Shown here piece after piece: positions 47,296-58,049 of a DNA stretch of 64,000 nt. The position numbers were made by a program, and so were the translations under genes. The first letter of the stretch is position 1; every line of letters starts with the position of its first letter. The notes under the pieces were generated by a model. It had not been told where the DNA came from. It made no database searches and saw only the letters and a list, made by a program, of their open reading frames with translations. Origin of the DNA: Tremella fuciformis (Eukaryota > Basidiomycota > Tremellomycetes > Tremellales > Tremellaceae); contig CP136492.1 in assembly GCA_032768795.1 (NCBI GenBank), positions 2,542,001 through 2,606,000 of the forward strand, in the 5' to 3' direction.

Positions 47296-48483
47296 TCAAG
47301 AGCTGATCATGGTGTTGATGCACGCCTCATATACCGTGAAAACGATCCCTCCGCTCATCTGGGGCACAGTCAACAGAGCCCAACAAGTCAATGATGGACG
47401 ACCCACGCTCAAACGGACCAGACGAGGGACTGTCCCTCCCCACAACCTCAAAACACCTTCTGTCTTGACTGTCTGCGCAAGACAGTCGATACTATTCCGA
47501 TACCGAGACTTGGCCTCCAAACTCTGCATCCGCGTCTTGATAGTGTCAAAGGGCATAGTAGAGTCTGCGAATCAGCCAGCGTCGTCCTTTGGCTTTCTGA
47601 ATGACTCGCAGACGGTGATGATACCCGCTCCAGCTCCCACAGCAAAAGTCATGGTCCAAGGCAACTTGCCCGAAGAGGGGTTCATCGCTTGCAAGGCGGT
47701 ATCTCGCAGAAACGAGTACGACGTGAAGCGAACAGCGGAGTTCGAAGCCTGTTTAACGATCTGCAAGAGTTATGAGCTGCTGTAGCCTCGGTGTAGGTAA
47801 AATGTACCGTTGGGCCCAAGCCTCGGTAGATGCCTCCAAATCCCTCCGTCCTGCATATTGCTATGGTGCCGTTGATTGTGCCGGAGTACATCGGCTGAGC
47901 TCTTTGCGCATCTTGGACAAGCTTGGTCCTTCATGTCAGTCTGGCAATGAACAGACTATCTTTGCCGCTCACTTGATGGTCTCGGACGGGGTCACGGCGA
48001 TCGCGGCTTCTGCGGTCCCTGCGGCCAGACCAGCCAGCAGAGTCCGGACGGGCGTTAGTTTGCCCTGGTCGTCAGCAAACATACATCGAATCGATACGAA
48101 GCTGACGTCGGTGTCCCGCAGCCACTCCTTGAACGTGTCATAGGTCAAAAAGCGCACGCCAGCCTTGAGTGCGTTGCCAGACGCGAGAGCGCCAACTCCA
48201 GAGTAAAATCCTTTGATGCCCTTCTCTCGAAACGTCGTCGAGAGGATATGCGTGAGGTCTGTCTGCTCATATCCCGTCAGCGTAGGTCTCTCAGACAGGC
48301 GGGGCTACGAACCGGGTGTCCTGAGCTCGAAGCAAACTGAGCTCGAGTCTTCACAAACTCGGCCGGATACGTGATGAAGCCCTCGACCGCGCCGGCGAAT
48401 GTGCCGGCCAGCAGGGACTCGATTTGTGTGGGTTTACGAGGTGTGCCAGCACTCGCGCCGACTGAAGCTGCTGCGGTAGACAT
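47296..48483 (-). CDS. Mitochondrial carrier, citrate/tricarboxylate type
   Basis: Inner-membrane solute carrier with three carrier repeats. The signature motifs are ITYPAEFVKTRAQF (repeat 1), VTPSETIKTKLVQD (repeat 2) and PFDTIKTRMQSLEA (repeat 3), each opening its repeat. KTRAQF, ETIKTK with a following AQRAQP, and the QTDLTHILSTTFREKGIKGF block match the citrate transport protein (Ctp1) and the Ustilago Mtt1 carrier. Start MSTAAASVGASAG at 48483; ends MISS, TGA 47298-47296. Six or more exons. It would carry citrate or cis-aconitate across the inner membrane. Divergent from the PrpF-type isomerase (256 bp) with an inverted repeat between. Confidence 0.88.
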
Positions 48484-48739
48484 TGCAACTATCCGTCTTA
48501 GTAGCTGCTCTTCGGGGTCACGGGAGATGTACTATCAAGCTAAGGGTGGCGGATATAGTGCGATATGAAGGGCGGACACTCTCGTTCCGCGCTCCTGTGG
48601 TGGCGGAACAGGAAGAAGGAATGTGAGGCTCCTCTGACGCGTTTCATCCGCTCATTGTAGCTCAATGGTGAGCCATGCATGAGACATAAGCCTGTCACTG
48701 CCCCTGCTGGCATATTTCAGCTTCCCTGACCGTCCAAGC
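48484..48739. promoter_or_regulatory. Bidirectional promoter, mitochondrial carrier / PrpF-type isomerase
   Basis: 256 bp. A perfect inverted repeat, GTTCCGC (48584-48590), 12 bases, GCGGAAC (48603-48609), sits about 100 bp before the carrier and 130 bp before the isomerase. Its TCCGC...GCGGA layout is an everted CGG pair, suitable for a Zn2Cys6 dimer. Confidence 0.6.
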
Positions 48740-50180
48740 ATGATGGAGTCATTTGCTGAACCAACACCGACATCGTATTTACCAAGTCCGCCGGCCTCCG
48801 AATTATCCACACCGCCATGTGAGACGGTGCCCACCCACCATCTCAAGCGTCATCCGCTACGGGCGGTGCTCATGCGTGCCGGAACGTCGCGTGGACTGTT
48901 CTTACGTCTGGAAGACCTACCGCTTGAACGCACGTTGTGGACAGCGGCACTCAAGTCTGCTATGGGAAGTCCGGATGTCAATCTCAGACAGCTCGATGGG
49001 GTAGGGGGCGGTTATAGCACGAGTTCGAAAGTTGCCATAATCAGCAAGAGCACGGACCCTCGTGCAGATGTCGACTATCTGTTTGTGCAAGGCAGGTCCT
49101 TGAGCCTGACCACGGGATGATACTGACGCTGACCAGTCCCCGTTGATGGGTCCGAGTTGGATTTCAGTGGCAATTGCGGTAACATGGCGAGCGGCGTAGG
49201 ACCTTTTGCGGTCGAGTGAGTCTTTACTTGGCGTTGGTCGACGGGGCTGACACCGTGTAGTGAAGGGCTGGTCTCCGTACCGCACCAGAAAGGTCTTCGT
49301 CAGATAACTGTCCGCATTCGCAAGTGCGTCTCAAGTGGCCTTCAGATACAGAAAGGCTGCCCGGCTCACCTTGGGCAGTGTCAATACAGACCGCTTGCTG
49401 GCTGCGACATTCTGGATCGAAAACGGAGCCGTCGTTGAAGACGGGGCGATGCGTCTGGACGGCATAAGCAGTGCCGGCTCTCCCATTCGACTCGACTTCC
49501 TCGAACCAGGGGGGTCCATGACAGGGCGCCTCCTCCCAACGGGCCGCGCAATTGATACAATCACCCTGCAGAGTCCCGAGCCAGGTCTTCAATCATCAGC
49601 TCGCACGCTCCGCGTGAGCTGCGTCGATGCTGCCAACCCCATGGTCTTCGTGCTAGCCTCCGACCTGGGCCTCAGTGGGACCGAGACAGATGCCCAGCTG
49701 AGCTTGACTGCAACCCAAGACTTGATGACGATTCGCGCTCAAATGGCTGTCCGAATGGGATTGGCCAAGACCTTCAACGAGGCCGCTACGACACTTGGCA
49801 CGCCGAAGATCGCCCTAGTAGCTCCGCCAGCGGACTATTACACCCCCACTCGAAGACTTATACGTGCGCGAGATATCGATATTTTGGTCAGAGCCTTCAG
49901 TATGGGCCGACCGCATCCTACCATACAGATGACAGGTGCAATCTGTCTGGGTGCGGCCGCAGCCGTATCTGGGACGTTGGTCGAGTCGATCGTGTCGGCC
50001 AGCCGTCTGGCGAAGAAGAACACAATGCCTAGTGAGCCGATCGTCATTGGGCATGGCGGTGGAACGATCGCTGTGAGTGGCGATTCGGAGGTGACGAGCG
50101 AAGGTGTCAAGGTGAAGCGTGGGAGCTTGTTCCGCACTGCCCGGCGTCTGATGGAGGGCAAGGTCTTCTGGATGGGCTAG
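48740..50180 (+). CDS. PrpF-family isomerase (aconitate/methylaconitate isomerase type)
   Basis: Member of the PrpF superfamily (diaminopimelate-epimerase fold), which moves a double bond or isomerises aconitates: methylaconitate in bacterial PrpF, cis- to trans-aconitate in Ustilago Adi1. Motifs: RAVLMRAGTSRGLFLRLEDL, QLDGVGGGYSTSSKVAIIS, SGNCGNMASGVGPFAV, and IGHGGGTIAVSGDSEV. Four exons, about 430 residues. The first intron (49092-49136) uses a GC donor, CAAG/GCAGGT, because only that keeps the frame. Start MMESFAEPTPTSYLP; the first 35 residues are not part of the family and are low-complexity; they could be a mitochondrial targeting stretch, but they hold acidic residues, so the protein may well be cytosolic. 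Divergent from the citrate-type carrier. Confidence 0.88.
49092..49136 (+). other. GC-AG intron in the PrpF-type gene
   Basis: The exon ends CAAG and the intron starts GCAGGT, ending CTGACCAG. The phase needed to join DYLFVQ to VPVDG rules out every GT in the vicinity, so this is a GC-AG intron with a good AAG/GCAGGT donor. Confidence 0.7.
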
Positions 50181-50483
50181 AGCGATCATATGTCGTATGG
50201 AAGCGGGACGCTGCCCCTTACTATGTATACACAGCTTAAGACAGCCCACTTCACTATCAACTCGGGTCAATTACCGTGCCCAGGCTCCCTCAGAGGGATG
50301 ACGTACGAGCCCATCGCAATCGATGTGGGGGATGGATAAGTAGGAGACGATACTCCAGCAGAAATGCATCACACACAGGCCGCAACGGTCACAGAACTGC
50401 CTACAAGAGGACATCACTCGTATGTACTCAGGGACTGCATGTATCCCGACTCCATGAGCCCCTACTTCACCCCTCACCCATGC
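50181..50483. other. Convergent 3' intergenic region
   Basis: 303 bp between convergent stops of the isomerase and the MFS transporter. I see nothing distinct in it. Confidence 0.35.
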
Positions 50484-52520
50484 TCAGGCCTTCTCAACCA
50501 TGGTCGCTTCCGCCTTCTCGCCATCTGCCTCGGCGGCAATCGCCACAACATCCGCGTTCGCCACAGCCGTCTGCTCCCCGTCAAAGAGCACCGCGATGTC
50601 CTCGAGGGTAAGTCTTTTGGTCTCGACAATCAAGAAATAGGCGGTGATGATCTCAAAGACCAGCGAGACGATGAAGACGATGTAGTATTTCCAATGAATA
50701 GCATCGATAGCGATCGGATTGACTGTGACTGATCAGCTAACAAAATGGACCTCATCGGGACGACATCCACTCACCTAGCGCGTTGTACAGGCTGCCAAGG
50801 TTTTGCACGAGTGTGTAAATTGCCATACCCTTGGTGCGAAGCTCAAAAGGTAGGATCTCGGGGAGGTCTATGTGTTGTCAGCAGCGACCCGCGAGCAGTC
50901 GAGCGACTGACATAGGGAAGGCATCGGGAAGGCCCAGACGACGAATGACGCAGCGAAGAAGTAGAAAATGGGGACACCGCCTGCGCCGATGCTCGCTTTG
51001 CCTGTCTGAGCATATACAGCCTGGCCGGTGAGTCACGGCTCATGGCAACCCACCGAGCACCTACACTAATAATGGTGAACAAGGTGCAGCCTAGTAGGGT
51101 CGACGCCGCGCCCCAAAGGACCAAGTTCCGCCGGCCAACACGCTCAACAATGAGGCCACCTGTCATTGCGCAGATAAAGTTGAGAACGTATTTCCCGACG
51201 AGGATGCCCTGGGTCTGGATCGGTTGATCGAAGCCAAGGGCCTTGATCAGAATAGGTGTGTAGTACGCCAGGAGGGCGTTCTGAGACTCAGCCATGTCTA
51301 CAACTCAGGAGGGCGGACCTACACCACTCATGGCCAGTGTCCATCCCCACCACAGGCAAGACAAGAAACGCTTCTTGTTCCCCGGAGTCGCAAAGAAGTC
51401 TCTGAACCGGCCGTGCTGGAAGGAAGCGTCGAACTCGAGAGCAGCAATGATCTCCGCCATCTCGTTTCGAACCAGCTCGTCGTTCAGGTCGCCATTCGCG
51501 TGAAAGTCGGCCAGGATCTGGTGCGCCCGCTCGCGACGACCGATCTTGACGAGAAATCGAGGCGATTCGACCAAGTAAGGCGTGAGGGACACGAAGAAGA
51601 GGGGGATGCATCCGAGCGCTTGGAGCAGGGTCAGGAGCTTCCACGACCACTGTGAGTTCCACTTGGTGAACCCGAAGCCGATCCATCCGGCGACGAACGA
51701 GCCGACGTAGTACATCGCGTAGAAGCATCCTTGGGCTTGGGATCGGAAGCGGGGATGCGAGATCTCGGCGAGCAGGGGACCGGTCGAGATACCGAACAGA
51801 GCGCCAGAGATACTGCTTATCAGAAGTGCGGCAGAGGAATTGCCAGGCGACTTGCCCCGTGACTGCGCGGCCGATGTTGAAGCTGACCATGTTGTTCCCG
51901 AAGCCCGAGATGAAGGGTCCTATGATCTGCCGCTTCAGCTGTCGGTTCAGGCTGACGTCTCTGTGAAGCTCACGCCGAGGAAAGAAGCCGTCGCGATGAC
52001 AGGCTTGCGGCCATACTTGTCGCATGCCCACGAGCCGACGAAAGGGAAGCTATTACGTTCAGCTACAGGTGCGTCGATAGTCTGGCCGGCTTACATGAGT
52101 CCGGCTAGAAGTAGTCAGTGCGGCTCGGCTGTACTTCGCAGAGACGACTCACGGTACACATATGACGATGTGATCAGACCTAGCTTCACTCCCGTGGGCT
52201 GATGATACTGTCTGTTGGTGTCGTTAGCGTGGTCTACGAAGCCAGAGTGAGCTTACCGCAGGAAGGAAGGGTTGCTTTGGATGATACTGATGAAGGACGA
52301 GTCGTATCCCAGGGCGAACAGGGAGCAGTACAGGGCGAGGATGTTCCACATGCAGAACCGCAAGCCCTTGTCCCTCCACCACGACCTGGCGGCATTGTCT
52401 GAACATTGTCAGCGGACACCGCCTATTGTCGAACGGCAGAGAGGTCTCACTGCGCCAGGTCGACCAGTGGGGCAGTTGGGCGGCCAGAGCAGCGTTGTCC
52501 TTCGCGGAGTGGTGCACCAT
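50484..52520 (-). CDS. MFS transporter, sugar-porter type
   Basis: Plasma-membrane MFS permease. Start MVHHSAKDNAALAAQLPHW at 52520. Features: SWWRDKGLRFCMWNILALYC (before and in TM1), FVGSWACDKYGRKPVIATAS in loop 2-3, PLLAEISHPRFRSQAQGCFY after TM4, VESPRFLVKIGRRERAHQIL after TM6 (variant PESPR), IVERVGRRNLVLWGAAS in loop 8-9, DLPEILPFELRTKGMAIYTL (TM10), and VETKRLTLEDIAVLFDG at the end. About nine exons. Pattern matches lactose/quinate-type sugar porters. In this cluster it is the best candidate importer for the acid or its ester. Divergent from hydrolase B. Confidence 0.85.
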
Positions 52521-52871
52521 GGCGAGGTGTACGAGTAGCGGTACTGAGAGTGGGATATGTGGGGCAATGGGAAGAGATCGAGGAGGACCAAGGGGGCCCC
52601 CTCGATATACGGTTACTGGAGTGAGAGCCCCGAGAAATTGCGGTGGCACGGAGTCCGCTCTCCAAGTAGGGTAGACCGGTGCAGAGGGCGAGGCCCAAGA
52701 GAAGTCGGCCCGACAAGCCGATGGTGACCTGAACGAGCGGAAACTCATAATCCGTGCCCGTCCCTTCGGCGACGGTTATGCTTATCCTCCGTGTCGACCG
52801 ATGGTTGCATGAGTCCCATGAATGACTATCAAGCGTCCAGCTCTTGTGCTGTCTGCGCCCACTGAGCCACC
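52521..52871. promoter_or_regulatory. Bidirectional promoter, MFS transporter / hydrolase B
   Basis: 351 bp. It contains CGAGCGGAAACTCATA (52734-52749), 14 of 16 identical to the element at 45421-45436. It lies 137 bp before the hydrolase B start and 214 bp before the transporter start. Confidence 0.55.
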
Positions 52872-54046
52872 ATGTCGGACATGGCGAAATTGCTCAGTAA
52901 GAGCACACCCAATACCTCCAAACGGCCTTTTGTTGCTCCATTCTTACCAGCTCCTCCAGAGCAGGCATTCTCAGAGCACATCTTCGCTTCCCCATACGGT
53001 GTGAATATACCTCTCCGATTATACCCCGCCCCGAGTGATGGCGGTCTCAAGGTCAAGCGACCATGGGTGCTATGGTTCCATGGCGGATCGACTGTAGCTG
53101 GCTCGCCGTACTCTATCCTCCCATGGGTCGTTCCGGCATTCACATCGAGGGGGTTCCACGTCGTATCGGCAGGATACCGTCTGTCACCACATGTGACAAT
53201 GCAGACGCAGATCAACGACGGATTGCTTGCACTTGAGTGGTGTCGCAGCAATCTGCCGGTACTAGTTGGTAGTGACAATGTCGACGTGGATACTTGGGCC
53301 GTGGGCGGGGAGTCAGCGGGCGCAAGACTGTCCACCATGTTGGGATACCATGCCCTACCAAAGCCAGCCGTCGTACTTGACCTGTACGGCTGGACGACCT
53401 TCCTCGACGACCAATACGACGACCCCTTGCCAATATCCGAGATTGAGTGGTCGGATCCAACTCTGCCGTCGAAGGAGCGTATGTTCGAGGAGATGGATTG
53501 CCATGATCCCGCTCGGGCGGTCGTTCACGCGCCATACAGCGTCAAGCTGCCTGCTGAGAGCATTCGCGAATCATGGGCCTGGCCAGAGTTCGAGTGGACC
53601 GAGCGGCTCCGGGTACAAGCGTGCTTCTTGCTCTTCATACGCTTCGCCAAGGCCAAGAACTTCCACCTCCTTCGCCTGGATCGATTCCCGGATCGCGCAG
53701 CGAGGAAGGCAGAGGCCGACAAGCACGACTTACAACTCCTGCTGCAAGCCGACCCGCAACTGAAGTACCCGCCTACGGTTATCATGCATGGGCGAAAAGA
53801 TAGTATCAACCCCGTAGAAGTCAGCGAGAAGTTCGAAGCTATCTTGCAGCGCAAACAGATTCCAGTGCTGGCGTTTTACCCAGAGGACGGGGACCATGGC
53901 TTTGACTTTGCCCTCACGGTGTGCCGAGTTACTCTTGAGGTGGTCCAGCTGACTCGCAGGATCCGGCTGATGATGGCTGGGATACGTATATCGTACCAGT
54001 TCTCGACTTTGTGTGCAAGCATTGCAGCTGGAGAAGCGACGCGTAG
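52872..54046 (+). CDS. Alpha/beta hydrolase B (paralogue of hydrolase A)
   Basis: HSL-like esterase, about 377 residues. Start MSDMAKLLSKSTPNTSKRP. Oxyanion hole VLWFHGGSTVAGSPY, nucleophile elbow AVGGESAGARLSTML, acid region MHGRKDSINPVEVSE and His in EDGDHGFDFALT. One intron (53919-53959) joins ALT to DPADDGWDTYIVPVLDF, and the coding sequence ends WRSDA, TAG 54044-54046. The intron position (just after HGFDF) is the same as in hydrolase A, which supports gene duplication. No signal peptide. Divergent from the MFS permease, so it likely works with imported substrate. It closes the cluster on the right; the next gene is a housekeeping helicase. Confidence 0.88.
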
Positions 54047-54342
54047 AAGCTCGTCAGATGAGTTCCATATGCTAGGTGCGACAGCCAACCGGCCGGGGAC
54101 AGACGGGTTGCTCGTGCCGTAGCTCGGGTGAAGACGCGCCCAGCCTTATCACCATGAGGCCACACCGAGCATGAAGAGATATCTGCCCGTCGCCCAGTGC
54201 TCTGTACTGTGTTGCGTGGACTGGTCTCTGCCAGAAGTGATCCAGTCTGAAACGCGTCCATCACGAAACTTTTTCTCCAGCTCAAATTGACTGGCTCCTT
54301 TCGCATCCTTCTCTCTCCTGCCGCCCAGTATACACCACGACA

Positions 54343-56477
54343 ATGTCCAAGCCGCAGCAGCAACGGCACCATCAGAGGCGTCCACGACCTCAGCCTCGTC
54401 CCCCCAAGCGCCCAGAACAGTTGATGGCCGACCACTCAGCCGAGGGATCGGCAGCATCGACTCCGATACACAGATCACCTCCCAACACACACCACACAGC
54501 GATGATCGAGCCGCAGTCTGTCACCCAGACACGCTTCAGAGATGTTCCAGGAGTCAGCAAGGAGATGCTCAACGCCATCCCATTCGAGTTCTGTACCGAG
54601 GTTGGTCCTTGCTGTTTCTCGCCCAATCTTCCTCGTTGATCTCACAGGTCCAAGCGGCCACCCTCCCAACGATCCTAGACGGCAAAGACCTCCTTGCGCA
54701 AGCAAAGACAGGGACAGGCAAGACCTTGGCATTTCTCGTCCCGTCCATGCAACGGCTATTCGCGACGCGTCCGCCCTCTTCGCAGACCTCCATCCTTGTC
54801 CTGTCTCCGACCCGGGAGCTGGCCTTGCAGATAGGCGAGGCAGCGATGAGTTTGCTGAAAGGCATGAAGGGGAGATATGGAGTGCGATGCGTGGTCGGCG
54901 GTACCAAGATCGAGAAAGATATACGGGATCTCAAGTCTCTGCGGTCAGCATGCCATTTGGCCTCCCTGTCTGTGACTGACTTGCAGTGCCGATGTGCTCG
55001 TTGCAACTCCCGGGAGACTCCTCGACCTCCTAGACAATGGCAATCTGAAGCCGAGGCTGTCGAATCTTCGTATGTCCTCTCGGGCTTGACATCGTCTTCG
55101 TCTGACACGCAGGTACCTTGATACTCGATGAAGCGGACCGACTTCTCGATGCTGGGTTTCGCCGAGAGCTGGTCAAGATCCTCGATGCTTTGCCGGACAA
55201 GCGAGCGCAGCCACGCCAGACTCTTCTCTTCTCTGCGACAGTCCCAAACGAGGTTCATACAGTGAGCGGTATCCTTCTCATCGAGCGCGTCTCTCATACA
55301 TTCAGATCGCTTCTTTAGCCTTGAACAAAGATCACGCTTTCATCACGACTCTCACGGAAGACGACGTAAATGCTCATACCCATGTCATACAGGAGAGCCA
55401 TGTCGTATCGTCAGAAGACATCCTACCGGCGCTTGTAGAGGTGATCGAGCGGGAGCGCTCATTGCGTGTCGAGAGGGGAGGGTTCAAAGGTACTTCGTCC
55501 CCTCTACAGGCCCCGTCGGGAGACTCATACCCAGTCATGGTGTTCCTGCCCACTGCTCGGGCTGCTGCGCTCGCCCACGACCTCTTCACGGCGATGTCTC
55601 TCGACTACCCCGTCTGGGAGATCCACTCACGTATGAGCCAGTCTGCCAGGACCAAGACCACCGAAGCGTTCCGAGAGGCCGCACAAGGGGTACTGTTCTC
55701 GTCGGACGTCACGGCCCGGGGTATCGACGTCAAGGGGGTCACGGCGGTCGTCCAGGTCGGCCTGCCCAGCAGTGCAGAGCAATGTGAGTCTGCTTCTCAG
55801 ACGCTCGTCATGACAGACTAACCCCAGACATTCACAGATTGGGTCGTACTGCTCGTGCTGGGACCGAGGGGCATGGGATATTGCTTTTGGCGGACTTTGA
55901 GCGTTTCTTCCTCTCGGATAAGACGATTCAGACATTCAACCTGCAACCGTACTCGGCTCCGACTGCCGAAGCAATGGCACACTGGCGGAGAATAACAGAC
56001 AGCGCTCTCGACGTGGTCACGGACGAAAGCAAGGCGCAAGCCTATCAGGCCTGGCTCGGGTACTACAACTCGAACCTTCGATCGCTTCGATGGAACCAAA
56101 CTGATCTCGTGCGCCACGCCAACGAGTATGCTCGCCACCTCCGATACGGCATCGGACAATCCCCGTGGACTCCGCCTGGGCTGCTGGCGAAGACCGTTGG
56201 GAAGATGGGGCTGAAAAGCGTCCCAGGCCTGAACATTGTGCGAGAGGCGCAGAATGGTCATGTCCGTCCTGGCGCGGGGCGAGGGGGCGGGAAATTTGGA
56301 GACGGAGCAGCGGGCAGAGGGGGTGGGCCGCCACCGAAACGCCGTCAATTGGAGTCGGAAGGGCATGTCGATCGTCCGGGGAACGGTTCTGGATCGGGTC
56401 GCGGGCGTGGAGGTCGAGGCAGAGGCAGAGGAAGGGGAGGTGGTCATGGATCTCGACCTGCTGCTGGCTTGGCCTAG
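54343..56477 (+). CDS. DEAD-box ATP-dependent RNA helicase (Mss116-like)
   Basis: RNA helicase, probably mitochondrial or nucleolar. All motifs are visible: AKTGTGKT (I), PTRELALQ (Ia), TPGR (Ib), ILDEADRLL (II, DEAD), LLFSATV (III), [11 protein letters not shown] (IV), [10 protein letters not shown] (V) and [10 protein letters not shown] (VI). The N-terminus is basic and Gln/Arg/Pro-rich with few acids, possibly a mitochondrial targeting stretch. The C-terminus has a GRGGGK and an RG-rich tail ([16 protein letters not shown]) typical of RNA-binding ends. Six exons. The tail's long RG run is similar to Mss116/Ddx-type helicases. This is a housekeeping gene that bounds the cluster. Ends TAG 56475-56477. 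Confidence 0.93.
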
Positions 56478-56796
56478 GATTGGCAAGATCGAAAACGACA
56501 GAGCGTCCCTTCCGCCTAGCTTGGGCAGGAGTTGTTACGATATACGCTGTCCCTCTCAAACCTCTACAAAACTTCTGATAATCTGGCCCGAGGTGGTGCC
56601 AACGCTTGGCATGGGAGGCGAAGCCGAACATGACCGTTACATGGGGATCAAATACCCTATTCCACTTCGCATCGCCAGAGTCGAATCTTTCGCACAGCAT
56701 ATCATGTATCACACAGTTGCCGTCACAGCACAAGCTGTAACGTCGCATGTATACAACTCGAACAACATGACACAACCTCGTCCGGTCGGACAATTC
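56478..56796. other. Convergent 3' intergenic region
   Basis: 319 bp between convergent stops. I see no gene or repeat. Confidence 0.35.
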
Positions 56797-58049
56797 TCAG
56801 GCAGCCGCCTGCGTGGCCCCATAACTCCTGTTCATCCGCAACTTGAAGTACTCCCCACTGGTCATGCATCCCTCGGCCTTGGCCGGGACGTTGCCGGTCA
56901 ACGGCGTAAGTCGCTGGAGATGAGCAAGGCAAGCTTATCGAGAAAAGGGTGAAGACTCACCACTTCGTTGTCGGGAATCATGAAGAACACGGTAGATTTG
57001 CGCCCTTTGACCATATCGCCAGAAGGGCATACGACACGGTGCCAGGTCGCCTTGAACTGCCCACCAGACCAAATGTCCATGCTTACACCGACTGTCAGTC
57101 AGCTCGACCGAGGTACGACCATGGGCAGGGGGGAAGCTATGTTGGGGCGAGTACTCACCGTTGACCAGTATGCTGCCGCCGCCTCCTGTCCCTCTTGGCT
57201 TGGGCGCCGGTAGCCACCACCCCTTGTCGCCGCTTCCGTCCGGAGCGACTGCATCCCCATCCGGTCGGCGCACGAAGATCTCTAGCCCGTCCACAGCGGT
57301 ATCTGTGCCATCAACCTCTGGTGGAGATTGAAAGAGCAGCGTTCTGCTCATCAGCACTATTGAGAGACGAGGTGGGGACGAAGTCACGCTGAGCCAAAGT
57401 CTTGGTGCGCCCCCGCCCTCAAATCCTTCTCCCCAATTCTCAACTCTTCCCACCGCGTCTGACCACCCTGCTTGTCCACCTCGCCTGCCTTGGCTCGCGG
57501 GAAGGCCGGGTAGTTGATCAACCGCAAACTCTCGTTATGGCCGTACGTGTGGCGTCGTGCAAAGTATCGCGCGTCGTCTTCTGGGTATCCTAGTGCGATG
57601 GTGAATAGGTCCAAAAGTCGGGTCCCGCATGCGAAACACGCTTGGCGGAACGCGTTGAGACGCGGGGCGAGCGACGCAGACGCAGACGGGATCGACGCGA
57701 GCGTGTCGGACCCTATTGAGAAAGACTCTTTGATGTCCCCCCTCAAACGGCCGGATCGGTCTCCTGTCGTCTGCCCCATCATTGAGGTATAGCCTGCGCC
57801 AGATGCTAGGTCCATCTTCACCGCCTCTTTGTCCGCCAATGGGACCGAGAAAAGCTCTTCGCCTGCCGAAAAGATGTCTCTGACGTGGGCGACGTCGAGA
57901 TCCGGGTGCGGGTTGAGCACGAACAAGAACCCAACAGTGTTGAGCGCTTGGAGCAGGGTGGCGGCGCGCTCTTCGTCGGTCTGCGACGAGTTTGGACAGA
58001 GGTCGATCGCCGGGATCTCCAGCTTGGGAGCAGCAGTCGCGATGGGCAT
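56797..58049 (-). CDS. 2-oxoglutarate/Fe(II)-dependent dioxygenase (IPNS-like)
   Basis: Non-heme iron oxygenase of the isopenicillin-N-synthase-like fold. Start MPIATAAPKLEIPAIDLCPN at 58049. The DIOX_N-like domain includes LNTVGFLFVLNPHPDLD and RGDIKESFSIG. The iron ligands are HQD in AGAHQDFGSATLLFQ (across an intron) and the distal His in FKATWHRVV; Arg and Ser that bind 2-oxoglutarate would be in the following GRKSTVFFMIP region. Four exons; the end is RMNRSYGATQAAA. Pattern resembles thymine 7-hydroxylase and other fungal members, which is notable because it shares its promoter with an NCS1 nucleobase-type permease. The exact substrate is not shown. Confidence 0.87.

Noticed and set aside
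41423..50180. Itaconate biosynthesis cluster like that of Ustilago maydis
   Set aside because: The citrate-type carrier and PrpF-type isomerase are present, but I found no trans-aconitate decarboxylase (Tad1) in the window, and a TcuA-like dehydrogenase is present instead. A decarboxylase elsewhere in the genome would reopen this.
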